DNA of 64,000 nt. Source: Cytobacillus sp. NCCP-133. Its GTDB lineage: Bacteria > Bacillota > Bacilli > Bacillales > Cytobacillaceae. This document shows positions 1 to 8,004 of the stretch, in pieces. The stretch is from assembly GCF_026011715.1 (NCBI RefSeq), contig NZ_BRVM01000008.1, positions 106,570-170,569 of the forward strand. Reading direction: 5' to 3'. The stretch's first letter is position 1. Every line of letters starts with the position of its first letter. The notes beneath the pieces are model-generated. The model ran no database searches. It saw only the letters and a list, made by a program, of their open reading frames with translations, and was not told where the DNA came from. A program made the position numbers and the translations under genes.

Positions 1-1
1 A

Positions 2-433
2 AAGCTGTTTCGCCGTCCAAAGAAAAAAGAGAAAGAATGGGCAATGGAATGCCTGCAGCGTGTTGGGATGCAGGATTTCAGCAAAAGACAAATTGGTGAA
101 CTATCCGGCGGACAGCAGCAGCGGGTCTTTCTGGCAAGAGCCCTCGCCCAGCAAGCAGATCTATTTTTTCTTGATGAACCGTTTGTTGGTGTGGATATAT
201 CCAGTGAGGAAACGATCATTAATATTCTAAAAGAGCTTTGCCTTCAAGGAAAAACAGTGATTGTCGTCCATCATGACCTTAGTAAAGCGAGTGATTATTT
301 CCATCAGCTGATCCTGCTGAATAAAGAATTAATCAGCTTTGGAACGGTTGATGAGGTCTTCAAACAGGATGTAATCGAAAAAGCTTATAAAGGACAATTT
401 GCTTTTATTAATGAAATGGGGGTGTCGGTGTAA
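2..433 (+). CDS. mntB: Manganese ABC transporter ATP-binding protein (5' end outside window)
   Basis: This is the C-terminal part of an ATPase that powers metal import across the cytoplasmic membrane. The reading frame is open from base 2, so the start and Walker A lie upstream of the window. Visible are the ABC signature LSGGQQQRV, Walker B with its catalytic Glu (LFFLDEP), the D-loop and the switch histidine (VVHHD). The stop overlaps the next start as TAATG, so it is translationally coupled to the permease. The downstream binding protein is of the Mn-binding MntA type, which suggests manganese; zinc cannot be excluded from this fragment alone. Confidence 0.9.
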   Translation, partial: KLFRRPKKKEKEWAMECLQRVGMQDFSKRQIGELSGGQQQRVFLARALAQQADLFFLDEPFVGVDISSEETIINILKELCLQGKTVIVVHHDLSKASDYFHQLILLNKELISFGTVDEVFKQDVIEKAYKGQFAFINEMGVSV

Positions 434-1290
434 TGGCCTTTATTGATGCTGTCATGCAGTATAGTTTTTTGCAAAAAGCATTGCTGACTTCAATGATGGT
501 AGGAATTATTTGTGGAGTCATCGGCTGCTTCATCATTCTCAGAGGAATGGCGCTGATGGGCGATGCAATCTCACATGCCGTGCTTCCGGGTGTCGCCATT
601 TCCTATATGCTGGGAATCAATTTCTTCTTTGGGGCCGTTTTCAGCGGTGTGATAACCGCTGTGGCAATTGGTTTTGTCAGCCAAAATAGCCGGATTAAAC
701 ATGATACCTCAATTGGCATCATGTTCACAGCAGCTTTCGCTTCCGGAATCATCATCATTACGATGCTAAAAAGCAGTACGGACTTGTACCATATTTTATT
801 CGGAAATGTGCTGGCGGTAAGATCATCCGATATGTGGATCACCCTTGCGATTGGCTTAATTGTGTTAGCAGCAGTCTATCTTTTTTACAAGGAATTGCTT
901 GTGACATCCTTTGACGAAACAATGGGAGCTGCCTATGGGCTGCCGGTGCGCATCATTCATTACTTCTTGATGACACTATTGACGATGGTAACCGTCGCTT
1001 CCCTGCAGACCGTAGGCATCATCCTGGTGGTCGCCATGTTAATCACCCCTGCTGCGTCTGCTTATCTGCTGACTGATCGGCTCTGGTTGATGATCTTCCT
1101 TGCAGCAGGCATTGGTGTTATTTCGTCCGTCGTTGGCCTCTACTTCAGCTTTACTTACAACTTAGCTTCAGGAGCAACGATTGTCATGGCAGCGACCGCG
1201 ATCTTCGCACTTGTTTTCTTACTTTCTCCGAAGCATGGATTGATTTTGAAGGCTTTAAAAGTGAAAAAGAGAAGAGCATCTTTAGTTTAA
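433..1290 (+). CDS. mntC: Manganese/zinc ABC transporter permease (ABC-3 family)
   Basis: A 285-residue polytopic membrane protein of the ABC-3 family, which forms the metal channel and works as a dimer with the ATPase. It has about eight hydrophobic segments and the conserved stretch GMALMGDAISHAVLPG near residues 38-53, a hallmark of TroC/ZnuB-type permeases. Later blocks (TVGIILVVAMLITPAA near residue 195) are also typical. The start ATG overlaps the ATPase stop. Only one permease gene is present, so the transporter would have a homodimeric membrane domain, unlike the two-permease B. subtilis mntABCD operon. Confidence 0.92.
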   Translation: MAFIDAVMQYSFLQKALLTSMMVGIICGVIGCFIILRGMALMGDAISHAVLPGVAISYMLGINFFFGAVFSGVITAVAIGFVSQNSRIKHDTSIGIMFTAAFASGIIIITMLKSSTDLYHILFGNVLAVRSSDMWITLAIGLIVLAAVYLFYKELLVTSFDETMGAAYGLPVRIIHYFLMTLLTMVTVASLQTVGIILVVAMLITPAASAYLLTDRLWLMIFLAAGIGVISSVVGLYFSFTYNLASGATIVMAATAIFALVFLLSPKHGLILKALKVKKRRASLV

Positions 1291-1374
1291 AGCTCTGTAA
1301 AACTTGGGTGCTGCGATTTGCAATGGGCTTTAAAATAGCCCAGTCTAATAAAAGTGAATGGAAGTGAAAATTCA

Positions 1375-2319
1375 ATGTTCAAAAAATGTATTCTTTTTTT
1401 AGCAGTTTCTGTTCTGGGCGTTTTGGTTCTGGCAGCATGCAGCAGTGATAAAGGCAATGGCAGTTCTTCAGCAGGAAATGAAAAAGTTCAAGTGGTGGCC
1501 ACCTATTCCATTGTCTATGACATTGTTAAAAATGTAGGCGGCGATTTAGTGGAGATTCATAGCCTGGCTCCAATCGGCTCAAATCCGCACGAATATGACC
1601 CGCTTCCTGTGGATGTCCAGAAAACGACAGATGCAGACGCTGTCTTTTATAACGGCTTAAACTTGGAGGCCGGCAATTCGTGGTTTAATAAATTAATGGA
1701 AACAGCCGGAAAGGATGGAGAAGATGCTCCTGTCTTCCTTATGAGCAGAGGGGTTGAGGCGAAGCACTTAACAACTGAAGGCAATAAGGGCGAAGAAGAT
1801 CCACATGCCTGGCTGGATATCCGGAATGGCATTAAATACGCTGAAAATGCAAGAGATGGTTTAATAAAAGCGGACCCGGAAAATAAAGAAATTTATGAGA
1901 AAAATGCAGAGGAATATATCGGGAAGCTGCAGGAACTGCATGAAGAAGCAGTGGCGCAGTTTAATGAAATTCCGGAAGAAAAACGTGTGCTGGTCACAAG
2001 CGAAGGTGCATTTAAATATTTCAGTGAAGCTTATGGTTTCCAGGCGGAATACATCTGGGAGATTAACCAGGAAAATCAGGGAACACCAGATCAAATAACA
2101 AGAATCGTAGATATTATTAAAGAAAAAGGTATTACAGGCTTATTCCTGGAAACGAGCATCGACCCGCGCAGCATGGAAGCCGTCTCCACTGAAACCAAGG
2201 TACCAATCATGGGAAAAGTCTTTACCGACTCTCTTGCAAAACCTGGCGAAGATGGCGATACGTACATCTCGATGATGGAATGGAATATGAAAACGATAAA
2301 AGAAGGTTTGTCTAAGTAG
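1375..2319 (+). CDS. mntA: Manganese-binding lipoprotein of ABC transporter
   Basis: Extracytoplasmic solute-binding lipoprotein of the metal-binding cluster A-I family (MntA/PsaA/TroA). A signal peptide ends in the lipobox LAAC with the lipidated cysteine at residue 22. Metal ligands expected for the family are visible: HEYDP, EDPHAW, the Glu of TSEGAFKYF and the Asp near the C-terminus (EDGDTY). There is no long His-rich loop, which favours Mn over Zn. An in-frame GTG at 1354 exists, but ATG 1375 is preferred because a GGAAGTG ribosome site lies about 8 bases upstream. It is the third gene of the importer operon, 84 bases after the permease stop. Confidence 0.92.
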   Translation: MFKKCILFLAVSVLGVLVLAACSSDKGNGSSSAGNEKVQVVATYSIVYDIVKNVGGDLVEIHSLAPIGSNPHEYDPLPVDVQKTTDADAVFYNGLNLEAGNSWFNKLMETAGKDGEDAPVFLMSRGVEAKHLTTEGNKGEEDPHAWLDIRNGIKYAENARDGLIKADPENKEIYEKNAEEYIGKLQELHEEAVAQFNEIPEEKRVLVTSEGAFKYFSEAYGFQAEYIWEINQENQGTPDQITRIVDIIKEKGITGLFLETSIDPRSMEAVSTETKVPIMGKVFTDSLAKPGEDGDTYISMMEWNMKTIKEGLSK

Positions 2320-2397
2320 CTTATTTTTGCAGGCTGTAAAGGGTTTTATTCGGATTGACTAGACATCTTCTGATTTGTTTTTTAGTTGGATGAGGAA

Positions 2398-2643
2398 CTA
2401 TTCTTTTTGAGCTGTTCCCTTCCACTTAGCATTTTGACTATTAAAGGCATGTTTCATTCCGATTTGTGCCCTCCTCTCAGCCTTTTGCCTGTGAGGGGCA
2501 CGATCTGGGATGATGACCGCTTTCGGTCTAAATCTGTCAATTAAACGGCCGATTGTTCTAAAAGACAGTTAAGCAAACTCCCAGGCAAGAGAACCAGCCC
2601 GGTTGTAAAGGCTGCGATGACCAAAGTCCACTCCAATCCTCAT
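2398..2643 (-). pseudogene. Decayed small reading frame with one internal stop
   Basis: Starting at ATG 2643 the frame runs 81 codons with a single TAA at codon 25 (2569-2571) and then continues with a protein-like, Arg/Lys-rich segment to TAG 2398. The N-terminal text MRIGVDFGHRSL resembles RNase-H/actin-like folds in pattern only; I do not recognise the family. It lies directly downstream, on the same strand, of the Fur boxes and the cysteine-paired frame. Confidence 0.3.
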
Positions 2644-2678
2644 CTTCGCCCCTACTATAAAAAAACAGGTTTTTGATG

Positions 2679-2813
2679 TCAATCTGGTTGACTTTTTAAA
2701 TGCCAAAGAAGGTTACAAAATGTATGGCAGGAGTAACTTTCATCCTCAACCTTTGCTGCAAATCCGCACCATTCACAAACATAGAAATCAGCCGTCTTAT
2801 CCCCCTCCCTCTC
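2679..2813 (-). pseudogene. Zinc-ribbon-like small frame lacking a start codon
   Basis: A 44-codon open frame contains a zinc-knuckle pattern: CEWC near the start and a second cysteine pair (SCHTFC) about 16 residues later. The in-frame codon just upstream is TGA (2814-2816), and no ATG, GTG or TTG falls between it and the first cysteine, although a GGAGGGGG purine block sits where a ribosome site would be. It is either a remnant or uses a non-standard start. It begins about 20 bases downstream of the proximal Fur box on the same strand. Confidence 0.3.
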
Positions 2814-2832
2814 TCATGCGGTTCCTTATAAA

Positions 2833-2847
2833 GGATAATCATTATCA
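2833..2847. promoter_or_regulatory. Fur box (proximal)
   Basis: The 15 bases match the Bacillus 7-1-7 Fur consensus TGATAATNATTATCA at 14 of 15 positions and are palindromic. They lie upstream of the minus-strand zinc-ribbon-like frame. Fur would repress when iron is sufficient. Confidence 0.7.
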
Positions 2848-2867
2848 ATAATTAAAAATAGTATAGG

Positions 2868-2887
2868 TGAAAATGATTATCATTGTT
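2868..2887. promoter_or_regulatory. Fur box (distal)
   Basis: TGAAAATGATTATCATTGTT contains the palindromic core AATGATTATCATT, close to the classical 19-bp Fur box. It is about two helical turns from the proximal box, the arrangement seen at strongly Fur-controlled promoters. Confidence 0.65.
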
Positions 2888-3094
2888 ATGAATGTTCAAT
2901 GCTATCTTAATTCCTTTAATGCATTGGCGACCTTTTCCCCAGCCGCCATACTTTTTGCGGCTTCATGAATTAAAAGGGACATCTTTTACAAATCTACTTT
3001 AATACTTCACCATTTCGACACAATTCCCTAAAAGTCACCCTGACCTTTCCTTCCGCTCAACTGTATATAGAAAGTGAAAGGGTGGTGCATTTAG

Positions 3095-3907
3095 ATGAAT
3101 TTAAAATCAGGCAGTGTTAATCAATTTGAACAGTTTTCCCAGTTTGAGAGTCTTAGGGAGTTTAATACCCATATGGAGATGTGGCTTGCGGTTAAAAAAG
3201 ATCAGTTTTCGAAGGGGGAGCTTGTGGGATTAAAGAGGCTGGCCCGTTTTGCAGCTAAGGTTCCGGGAGTGTCCAATGCGAAGATTGGCATGATATTAAA
3301 AGCGATTCACGAAGAATTTAACAGAAACGGAATTTCCCGCTCCACGTTTAAAAGAATGATTGTAAAAGCGGCAGAGTTAGGCATCTTTACTGTACATGAA
3401 ACAGAAAGAAAAAACGGATCACAGTCCAGCAACTTATACGTGTTCAATCCTTTTCCCAAGTGTGAACCACCAAAGGAGAAAAAATTGGACCGCCCTAATA
3501 AAACAATCAATCTTTCTAAAACTACTAAAAATCAAAAAAATAATAAACGTAACGAAACCGAACTCGACCACACATTTACAAGTGATCGTGTTCCAAAATC
3601 ATTTACGGATGTGGTTAAATACTTTTTTCCTGATGCAAAGCAAATTGAAGAGTTTTGGAGAATGACTGCTTTGGCAGCCTATAAAAATAACCGGGATCAA
3701 GACCAAATAGCATTACTTGACACAGCCATTCACTCCTTTAAACAGCTGATCCGCAAAATGAAAACCAGCAAAGTTACAAAACCAATCGCCTACTTCTACG
3801 GCATATTGAACAAAAAACTGGAGGAGCTTTACTATGAAGACTTGTTTGAATTGGGCTTCTCAGGAAAGCAAGACGACTTGTCTCTAAACTTTTTTTACAA
3901 AAAATAA
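3095..3907 (+). CDS. Helix-turn-helix domain protein, plasmid/phage replication-like
   Basis: A 270-residue soluble, basic protein. Residues 45-115 carry a winged-helix-like block (AKIGMILKAIHEEF, then ISRSTFKRMIVKAAELGIFTV), followed by a Lys/Asn-rich linker near residues 125-150 and a helical C-terminal part. The pattern resembles replication-initiator-type helix-turn-helix proteins that are widespread in Bacillaceae chromosomes and plasmids; the true function is unknown. A GAAAGGGTGG ribosome site precedes ATG 3095. It is followed by an elaborate hairpin region and then a sigma-like factor on the same strand. Confidence 0.6.
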   Translation: MNLKSGSVNQFEQFSQFESLREFNTHMEMWLAVKKDQFSKGELVGLKRLARFAAKVPGVSNAKIGMILKAIHEEFNRNGISRSTFKRMIVKAAELGIFTVHETERKNGSQSSNLYVFNPFPKCEPPKEKKLDRPNKTINLSKTTKNQKNNKRNETELDHTFTSDRVPKSFTDVVKYFFPDAKQIEEFWRMTALAAYKNNRDQDQIALLDTAIHSFKQLIRKMKTSKVTKPIAYFYGILNKKLEELYYEDLFELGFSGKQDDLSLNFFYKK

Positions 3908-3939
3908 AAAAAGTGGATTTTTCCCGAAAATTTCCGATT

Positions 3940-3999
3940 TTACCCCAAAAATTCGAAAGTTTGGTATCCAAACTGGGTAGTTTTGGGGGTAAATTACCC
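3940..3999 (+). promoter_or_regulatory. Alternating inverted repeats between HTH gene and sigma gene
   Basis: TTACCCC (3940-3946) can pair with GGGGGTAA (3985-3992), which encloses a perfect inner hairpin AGTTTGG-TAT-CCAAACT (3958-3974). The same GGGTAA can pair instead with TTACCC just downstream (3994-3999). The two pairings exclude each other, as in attenuators. A T-run follows at 4010-4016. Function is inferred only. Confidence 0.45.
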
Positions 4000-4103
4000 G
4001 AAACTCGACTTTTTTTCAATTCGCAAAAAATTTCAATTCCCGCTATTTTAAAGCTACCCGGGAATACTTAAAGAGAGCGCGCTGTCCAGAAGGAATTTTA
4101 AAT

Positions 4104-4619
4104 ATGGAGAGCTTTGAGCAAATTGCAGTCCAATTTGAACCAATGATTCATAAAGTCATGAACAGTTTGAGCATTTATAAAAACAGGGATGAATTCTATC
4201 AGCTTGGTCTGATCACACTATGGAAGGCTATAAAAATGCATGAGCAGGAGAAAGGTCATCTCCTGCCCTATGCCTATAGTTTTGTGAAAGGGAAAATGAT
4301 GTACGAGCTGACAAAACAAGCAAACCAAAACGCCAGACACATCTATCCTGCAGATGAATTCTGGGAAGTGATCGAGGAGCCTGCTGAACCCAGCCGTGCC
4401 GACCTAATCCTCCAAGAACTGCTGTCAAACTGCCGGACTTTAACAGCCAACCAAAGAAAATGGCTGGAGTATACCCTATGTGATCAACTAACAGTAAGGG
4501 AAATTGCGGATAAAGAACAAGTCTCCCAGTCAGCAGTCAAAAACTGGCGCCAGGGAGCCAGGGTGAAATTGAAAGCGTTTTATGAGAATAGCGGCAAACT
4601 GAAAACTCTTATTTCATAA
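4104..4619 (+). CDS. Small sigma-70-family RNA polymerase sigma factor
   Basis: A 171-residue protein with a region 2-like block in residues 20-75 (DEFYQLGLITLWKAIKMHE, then YAYSFVKGKMMYE) and a region 4 helix-turn-helix at residues 115-160 (LTVREIADKEQVSQSAVKNW). This two-domain size fits alternative sigma factors that redirect RNA polymerase. No anti-sigma gene adjoins it, so control may lie in the hairpins just upstream. An AGAAGGAATT ribosome site precedes ATG 4104. The target promoters cannot be told from the window. Confidence 0.75.
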   Translation: MESFEQIAVQFEPMIHKVMNSLSIYKNRDEFYQLGLITLWKAIKMHEQEKGHLLPYAYSFVKGKMMYELTKQANQNARHIYPADEFWEVIEEPAEPSRADLILQELLSNCRTLTANQRKWLEYTLCDQLTVREIADKEQVSQSAVKNWRQGARVKLKAFYENSGKLKTLIS

Positions 4620-5034
4620 AACCATGATCAAATACCAGTATCCATGTAAAATTTTCCTTTTACAATACCAGGCATTTTGGCTGCTTCAATCCTTCTTTCC
4701 TTCATGACATGCATTTCATGCAATATTCCTGATTACTTTTCATTTGTTTTAATAGATTTCTCATAAGAGCATTTTATAACAATAAAGTCATTGTAAATTG
4801 AAATTTTTCAATTTCTTCAGATCCTAAATTCAAGACGAAATAATAACATTTACCGGCCAAACTAGGCCAATTACTGAAAGATTAATTAAAAAAATACAGC
4901 AAAACGATGATTTCCACCTGACAAACGTTAGTTTTTTCAGCTTTGAGAATTAAACCTACTCATTTAATAGCCAACTTACTAAATTAATAAGCTGGAATCA
5001 GTTAAACTTTCATCTCTCTTAACTGTAATTCCTC

Positions 5035-5100
5035 TTATGAATAAATGCGCATATTATTTCGTCCATGTTCTTTACAAGTCTGTGCTGCAGTACAACTCAC
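5035..5100 (-). pseudogene. C-terminal remnant of a GGDEF (diguanylate cyclase) domain
   Basis: The last 12 codons before TAA spell a Lys-Glu-x-Gly-Arg-Asn-Asn pattern followed by a short hydrophobic end. That is the usual C-terminus of GGDEF domains (AKxxGRNxxxxF/Y). Nothing upstream on the minus strand continues the domain. The call rests on about a dozen residues. Confidence 0.35.
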
Positions 5101-5123
5101 TTTAAAAATTACAGATAATTAAA

Positions 5124-5141
5124 AGTTATAATACTATAACT
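5124..5141. promoter_or_regulatory. Candidate GntR-type operator at the 3' end of the operon
   Basis: AGTTATA-ATAC-TATAACT is a perfect inverted repeat with 7-base arms. The TATAACT half recurs in the same spacing at 12047-12070 and 12842-12865, upstream of the binding-protein and gntR genes. Here it lies 18 bases beyond the last gene of the operon. Confidence 0.5.
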
Positions 5142-5158
5142 AAATTTTATCTTTCGGT

Positions 5159-6232
5159 TTATCCAAACCTGCTTAATGAATATCGGTCAATCGGAATAGA
5201 GGTTTCCCCATCCATTATTAGCTCTGTTAATAGGGTTCCGATTAAAGGAGATAGTGTCACACCACTATGAGTGGCTGCAACATAAAGATTTTCAACGTCA
5301 GGCACTTTTCCTAAAATCGGAAATCCATCCTCAGGCATTGCGCGTATTCCCGAAAAAGCGCGGACGATTTTCGATTTTCTTAATGCCGGAACATACCGTA
5401 CTGCCATATTCGCTGTTTCCTGTATAACATCTAATGTGGTTGCACGGTTAAATCCAGCTTGTTCCATAGAGTATCCCATTAACACTTCACCATTGTTTGC
5501 CTGCCTTAGTCCGCTGATTGTAAAGTTAAGAAACGGTTTTAATGGTTCCGATACGAGTATCTGCCCTCTTAACTGATTAACCGGAATCTTTATCCCAAGC
5601 ATCTCCCCTAATTCCCGTGACCAAGTACCACCAGCAAGAACGAGATTTTTACATACATACGTTGCCTGATCAGAAATTACTAAAAATTTCCCATACTGCT
5701 GCTTAAGCTCAGTAACTTTATTGTAAGTAGAATAATGAACTCCATTTCTTTTCGATGCCCTCATATACATGTCAATCAGCCGAAATGGATTTACGTTTCC
5801 GTCGATGGAACTATAGGTAGCCCCAGCAACTTCCGGGTTCATAAAAGGTTCTTTTTCGAGTACTTCTTCTCTTGATAACACTTTAATTTTAATGCCTATT
5901 TTTCTGTAAGATTCCGCAAGCTGCTTTGCTTTTTCCCGGTCACTTTCATTGAAAAAAGGTGAGAGTCCGCCTGTGCGCTTGTATTCAATATCACCAATTT
6001 TTTTTGATAAATATGGATAAAGTTCAGCACTGTACATATTAAATTCTGCATACCAGGAAGGAGTTTTATTATGTACCCATACCCAGGCCTGAGTAGAACC
6101 GGAAGTGCCTGACATTGGGAATTTTTTATCGAGGACAAGTACACCTTCTTTATATCGCTCAGAAAGATGATAGGCAATTCCATTACCAACTACGCCTCCT
6201 CCAACTACAATTGTTTCATAGTTTGTTTCCAC
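5159..6232 (-). CDS. FAD-dependent amino-acid oxidase/dehydrogenase, DadA/HcnC-like subunit
   Basis: A 357-residue flavoprotein of the DAO family. The N-terminus has the dinucleotide motif VVGGGVVGNGIAYHL (residues 9-23), and the C-terminal region has the FAD-closing block IRAMPEDGFPILGKVP. Such proteins oxidise the C-N bond of amino acids, imino acids or N-alkylated amino acids. The start is GTG 6232, directly after the upstream stop and behind GGGGAGGTGAGA. With the three preceding genes it forms the subunit set seen in HcnABC-type cyanide synthases, opine oxidases and heteromeric D-hydroxyproline dehydrogenases. The substrate is not known; the adjacent Pot-type importer probably supplies it. 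Confidence 0.8.
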   Translation of the reverse strand: METNYETIVVGGGVVGNGIAYHLSERYKEGVLVLDKKFPMSGTSGSTQAWVWVHNKTPSWYAEFNMYSAELYPYLSKKIGDIEYKRTGGLSPFFNESDREKAKQLAESYRKIGIKIKVLSREEVLEKEPFMNPEVAGATYSSIDGNVNPFRLIDMYMRASKRNGVHYSTYNKVTELKQQYGKFLVISDQATYVCKNLVLAGGTWSRELGEMLGIKIPVNQLRGQILVSEPLKPFLNFTISGLRQANNGEVLMGYSMEQAGFNRATTLDVIQETANMAVRYVPALRKSKIVRAFSGIRAMPEDGFPILGKVPDVENLYVAATHSGVTLSPLIGTLLTELIMDGETSIPIDRYSLSRFG

Positions 6233-6568
6233 TCATCTCACCTCCCCATCCTCTATTTCGACTTCATCCAAAACTGATTTGACAGCGGAAAAGGCCGTGC
6301 TATTTGTTGCTAATGTTTCAAGCTTAATTGGGGAAAGCGGCATTCTCATCCTGGGCAAAGGAATCTCAGAAAAAGGAATACCTGTATTTTTATGGATAAT
6401 CCCTGCCACTAAACCTGTGCAAATTTTTGCCTGGCATGGACCCATCCCACAGCGGGTGAGCCTTTTGACATCATCAAAAGTCCTGCCTCCATGGCCAATG
6501 ACTTCTTCAACTTCTTCCAAACTGATTTCTTCACATCTGCAAATGATCGTTGTTTTATCCAATTTCAT
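6233..6568 (-). CDS. (2Fe-2S)-binding BFD-like electron-transfer subunit
   Basis: A small protein with the four-cysteine BFD-like [2Fe-2S] motif: CRC near residue 10 and RCGMGPCQAKIC near residues 40-51. In DadA/HcnC-type dehydrogenase complexes this fold is either a separate subunit or fused to the FAD/NAD subunit, and it passes electrons between flavins. The second Met (6568) is as likely a start as the first (6571). It abuts the DAO-family gene without a gap and follows the FAD/NAD-type gene by 27 bases, which supports one complex. Confidence 0.85.
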   Translation of the reverse strand: MKLDKTTIICRCEEISLEEVEEVIGHGGRTFDDVKRLTRCGMGPCQAKICTGLVAGIIHKNTGIPFSEIPLPRMRMPLSPIKLETLATNSTAFSAVKSVLDEVEIEDGEVR

Positions 6569-6595
6569 CACCTTCTAATCTCTTTTTCTATCAGC

Positions 6596-7675
6596 CTAAG
6601 AGATAAATTGATCCTTCAGTACTGGGGTATCAAAGTCTTGAATATGCCTTGTTCTTCCTTCCCATACATCTTTTTTCTCCAATAGCTCAAGCTCTTTCCA
6701 TAAGTCTTTCTTTATGTCCTCTGCTTCATTCCTCTTGATTGCCTCCAGTTCTGTACATACACTGATTCCGGCAATCATACCAGTCAAGATTAAAGCCCCT
6801 TGATCACTGATGCCAGCAGCATTTCCTGCTAGAAATATATTTTCCCTGTCTGTCTTAAAATCCTTATTATATTGCGGGACCCATCCTCCAAGCGTCTCCT
6901 GGTATCCAAAAGCACATCCAAGCTGGTAAAACGAATCAAGAATCGGCGCTCGGCCCCCATCAAGACATACAACATCAGTCTTTACAGTTAAGACCTCTCC
7001 GGTAAACTCAATATCAATTTCTTCCACCTGTCCATTTCCTCTTGCTTCTTTTACATCACTATTAAAATAAAAAGGAATTCCCCTGGTTCTCAACTCATTC
7101 AATTTATCCTGGTCACTTGAGGAAGCATGAGGTTTTTTCTCAATAATGCCTTTTACTTCCACACCGACCTCTAATAACTGCAAAGCTACGTCCAAAGCAA
7201 AATCACTTGATCCAATAACCACTGCACACTTGCCAGGCTTCACAAAATCACGGTTAACCAGTGTCTGCGCAGCACCAATCGTCATGATTCCCGGAAGAGT
7301 CCATTTTGGGAAAGCTACTGCCTTTTCAGCTGCACCGGTTGCCACTACAAGCTTTTTTGCTTTTATCGGAAAAACATTTTCTTCATCGGTAATTCCGACA
7401 CTTCCATCTGCATATAGCCCGATAACACGGTGATTCAAAAGGGGTCTCACTGTAAAATCATTTACCTGCTTTGTTAATTCACCTGCCAGTTCAAATCCGC
7501 GTATAGGCTGAAAAATAGACGGCAGAGGCCGGATCAGCTGCGTTTGCTGGCATAACTGACCGCCAAGTGTAGAGGATTCATCAACAATTGTGACATCCAA
7601 TCCCCTTGATGCTGTTTCAATTGCTGCCGCAAGACCTGCCGGGCCGCCGCCGATGATTAGAACTTCAGTCTCCAT
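6596..7675 (-). CDS. FAD/NAD(P)-dependent oxidoreductase, HcnB-like subunit
   Basis: A 359-residue pyridine-nucleotide-disulfide-oxidoreductase-type flavoprotein. The first dinucleotide fold is at residues 5-20 ([16 protein letters not shown]), a second nucleotide site starts near residue 153 ([15 protein letters not shown]), and the FAD block near residue 278 reads [10 protein letters not shown]. It overlaps the upstream ferredoxin-like gene by 11 bases. In HcnABC-like and opine-oxidase systems this is the alpha/B subunit, which here lacks a fused BFD domain because that domain is encoded by the next gene. Confidence 0.85.
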   Translation of the reverse strand: METEVLIIGGGPAGLAAAIETASRGLDVTIVDESSTLGGQLCQQTQLIRPLPSIFQPIRGFELAGELTKQVNDFTVRPLLNHRVIGLYADGSVGITDEENVFPIKAKKLVVATGAAEKAVAFPKWTLPGIMTIGAAQTLVNRDFVKPGKCAVVIGSSDFALDVALQLLEVGVEVKGIIEKKPHASSSDQDKLNELRTRGIPFYFNSDVKEARGNGQVEEIDIEFTGEVLTVKTDVVCLDGGRAPILDSFYQLGCAFGYQETLGGWVPQYNKDFKTDRENIFLAGNAAGISDQGALILTGMIAGISVCTELEAIKRNEAEDIKKDLWKELELLEKKDVWEGRTRHIQDFDTPVLKDQFIS

Positions 7676-7997
7676 CCTGTCTCCTCCTTACCTCGGGGTC
7701 TTCTAGATTCGGAAATACATTCATTCCTTCTTCAATCTTAGTCATACAGGTACGTACATGATCTTCACCGTTAACCGTCATATAGCAGCTGTAGCATCGC
7801 CCGCGAGAGCAAAAAAGGCCTCTGGATTGGACCAGCTTTCTGCTTAATCCAAATTTTTTTACACCATTAGCCATTAATGCAGCCGCAACCGTCTGCTGTT
7901 TATAAGCCTTATACGGCTGATTGTTAAAGTAAAAAGTTACAGACTCCTGGAGCTGGTTACCAAGGACGGGATGTTTCTCAATATGCATAAAAGCCAC
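7665..7997 (-). CDS. (2Fe-2S) ferredoxin-like subunit, HcnA-like
   Basis: A 110-residue protein resembling HcnA and the N-terminal domain of heterotetrameric sarcosine oxidase alpha subunits. It has the pattern [10 protein letters not shown] near residues 62-71 and a further cysteine (RTC) about 13 residues on, which would bind a [2Fe-2S] cluster. As the first dehydrogenase gene after the transporter genes, it starts 7 bases downstream of the permease stop and overlaps the next gene, so the four subunits are likely made together. Confidence 0.82.
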   Translation of the reverse strand: MAFMHIEKHPVLGNQLQESVTFYFNNQPYKAYKQQTVAAALMANGVKKFGLSRKLVQSRGLFCSRGRCYSCYMTVNGEDHVRTCMTKIEEGMNVFPNLEDPEVRRRQDGD

Positions 7998-8004
7998 CTC
8001 TTAG

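Larger units (their letters stand above)
2320..3094. other. Intergenic region with Fur boxes and decayed minus-strand frames
   Basis: No intact gene is seen. It holds two Fur-box-like sites (2833-2887), a 44-codon minus-strand frame with paired cysteines but no start codon (2679-2813), and a second minus-strand frame broken by one stop (2398-2643). A 26-codon ATG frame at 2902-2982 (minus) is also present but has no good ribosome site. The parts read together like the remains of an iron-regulated transcription unit. Confidence 0.45.
4620..5158. other. Intergenic region: gene remnant, stray repeat unit, operator
   Basis: No intact gene is seen. It contains a hairpin near 4796-4815, one stray copy of the 21-bp repeat family (4848-4868) also found as an array near 20.1 kb, a minus-strand fragment at 5035-5100 whose translation (KEHGRNNMRIYS then stop) looks like the C-terminal end of a GGDEF domain, and an inverted repeat at 5124-5141 matching the GntR operator candidates. 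Confidence 0.5.

Noticed and set aside
2902..2982. A 26-codon minus-strand ATG frame
   Set aside because: No convincing ribosome site, and it lies upstream of the Fur boxes rather than under their control.
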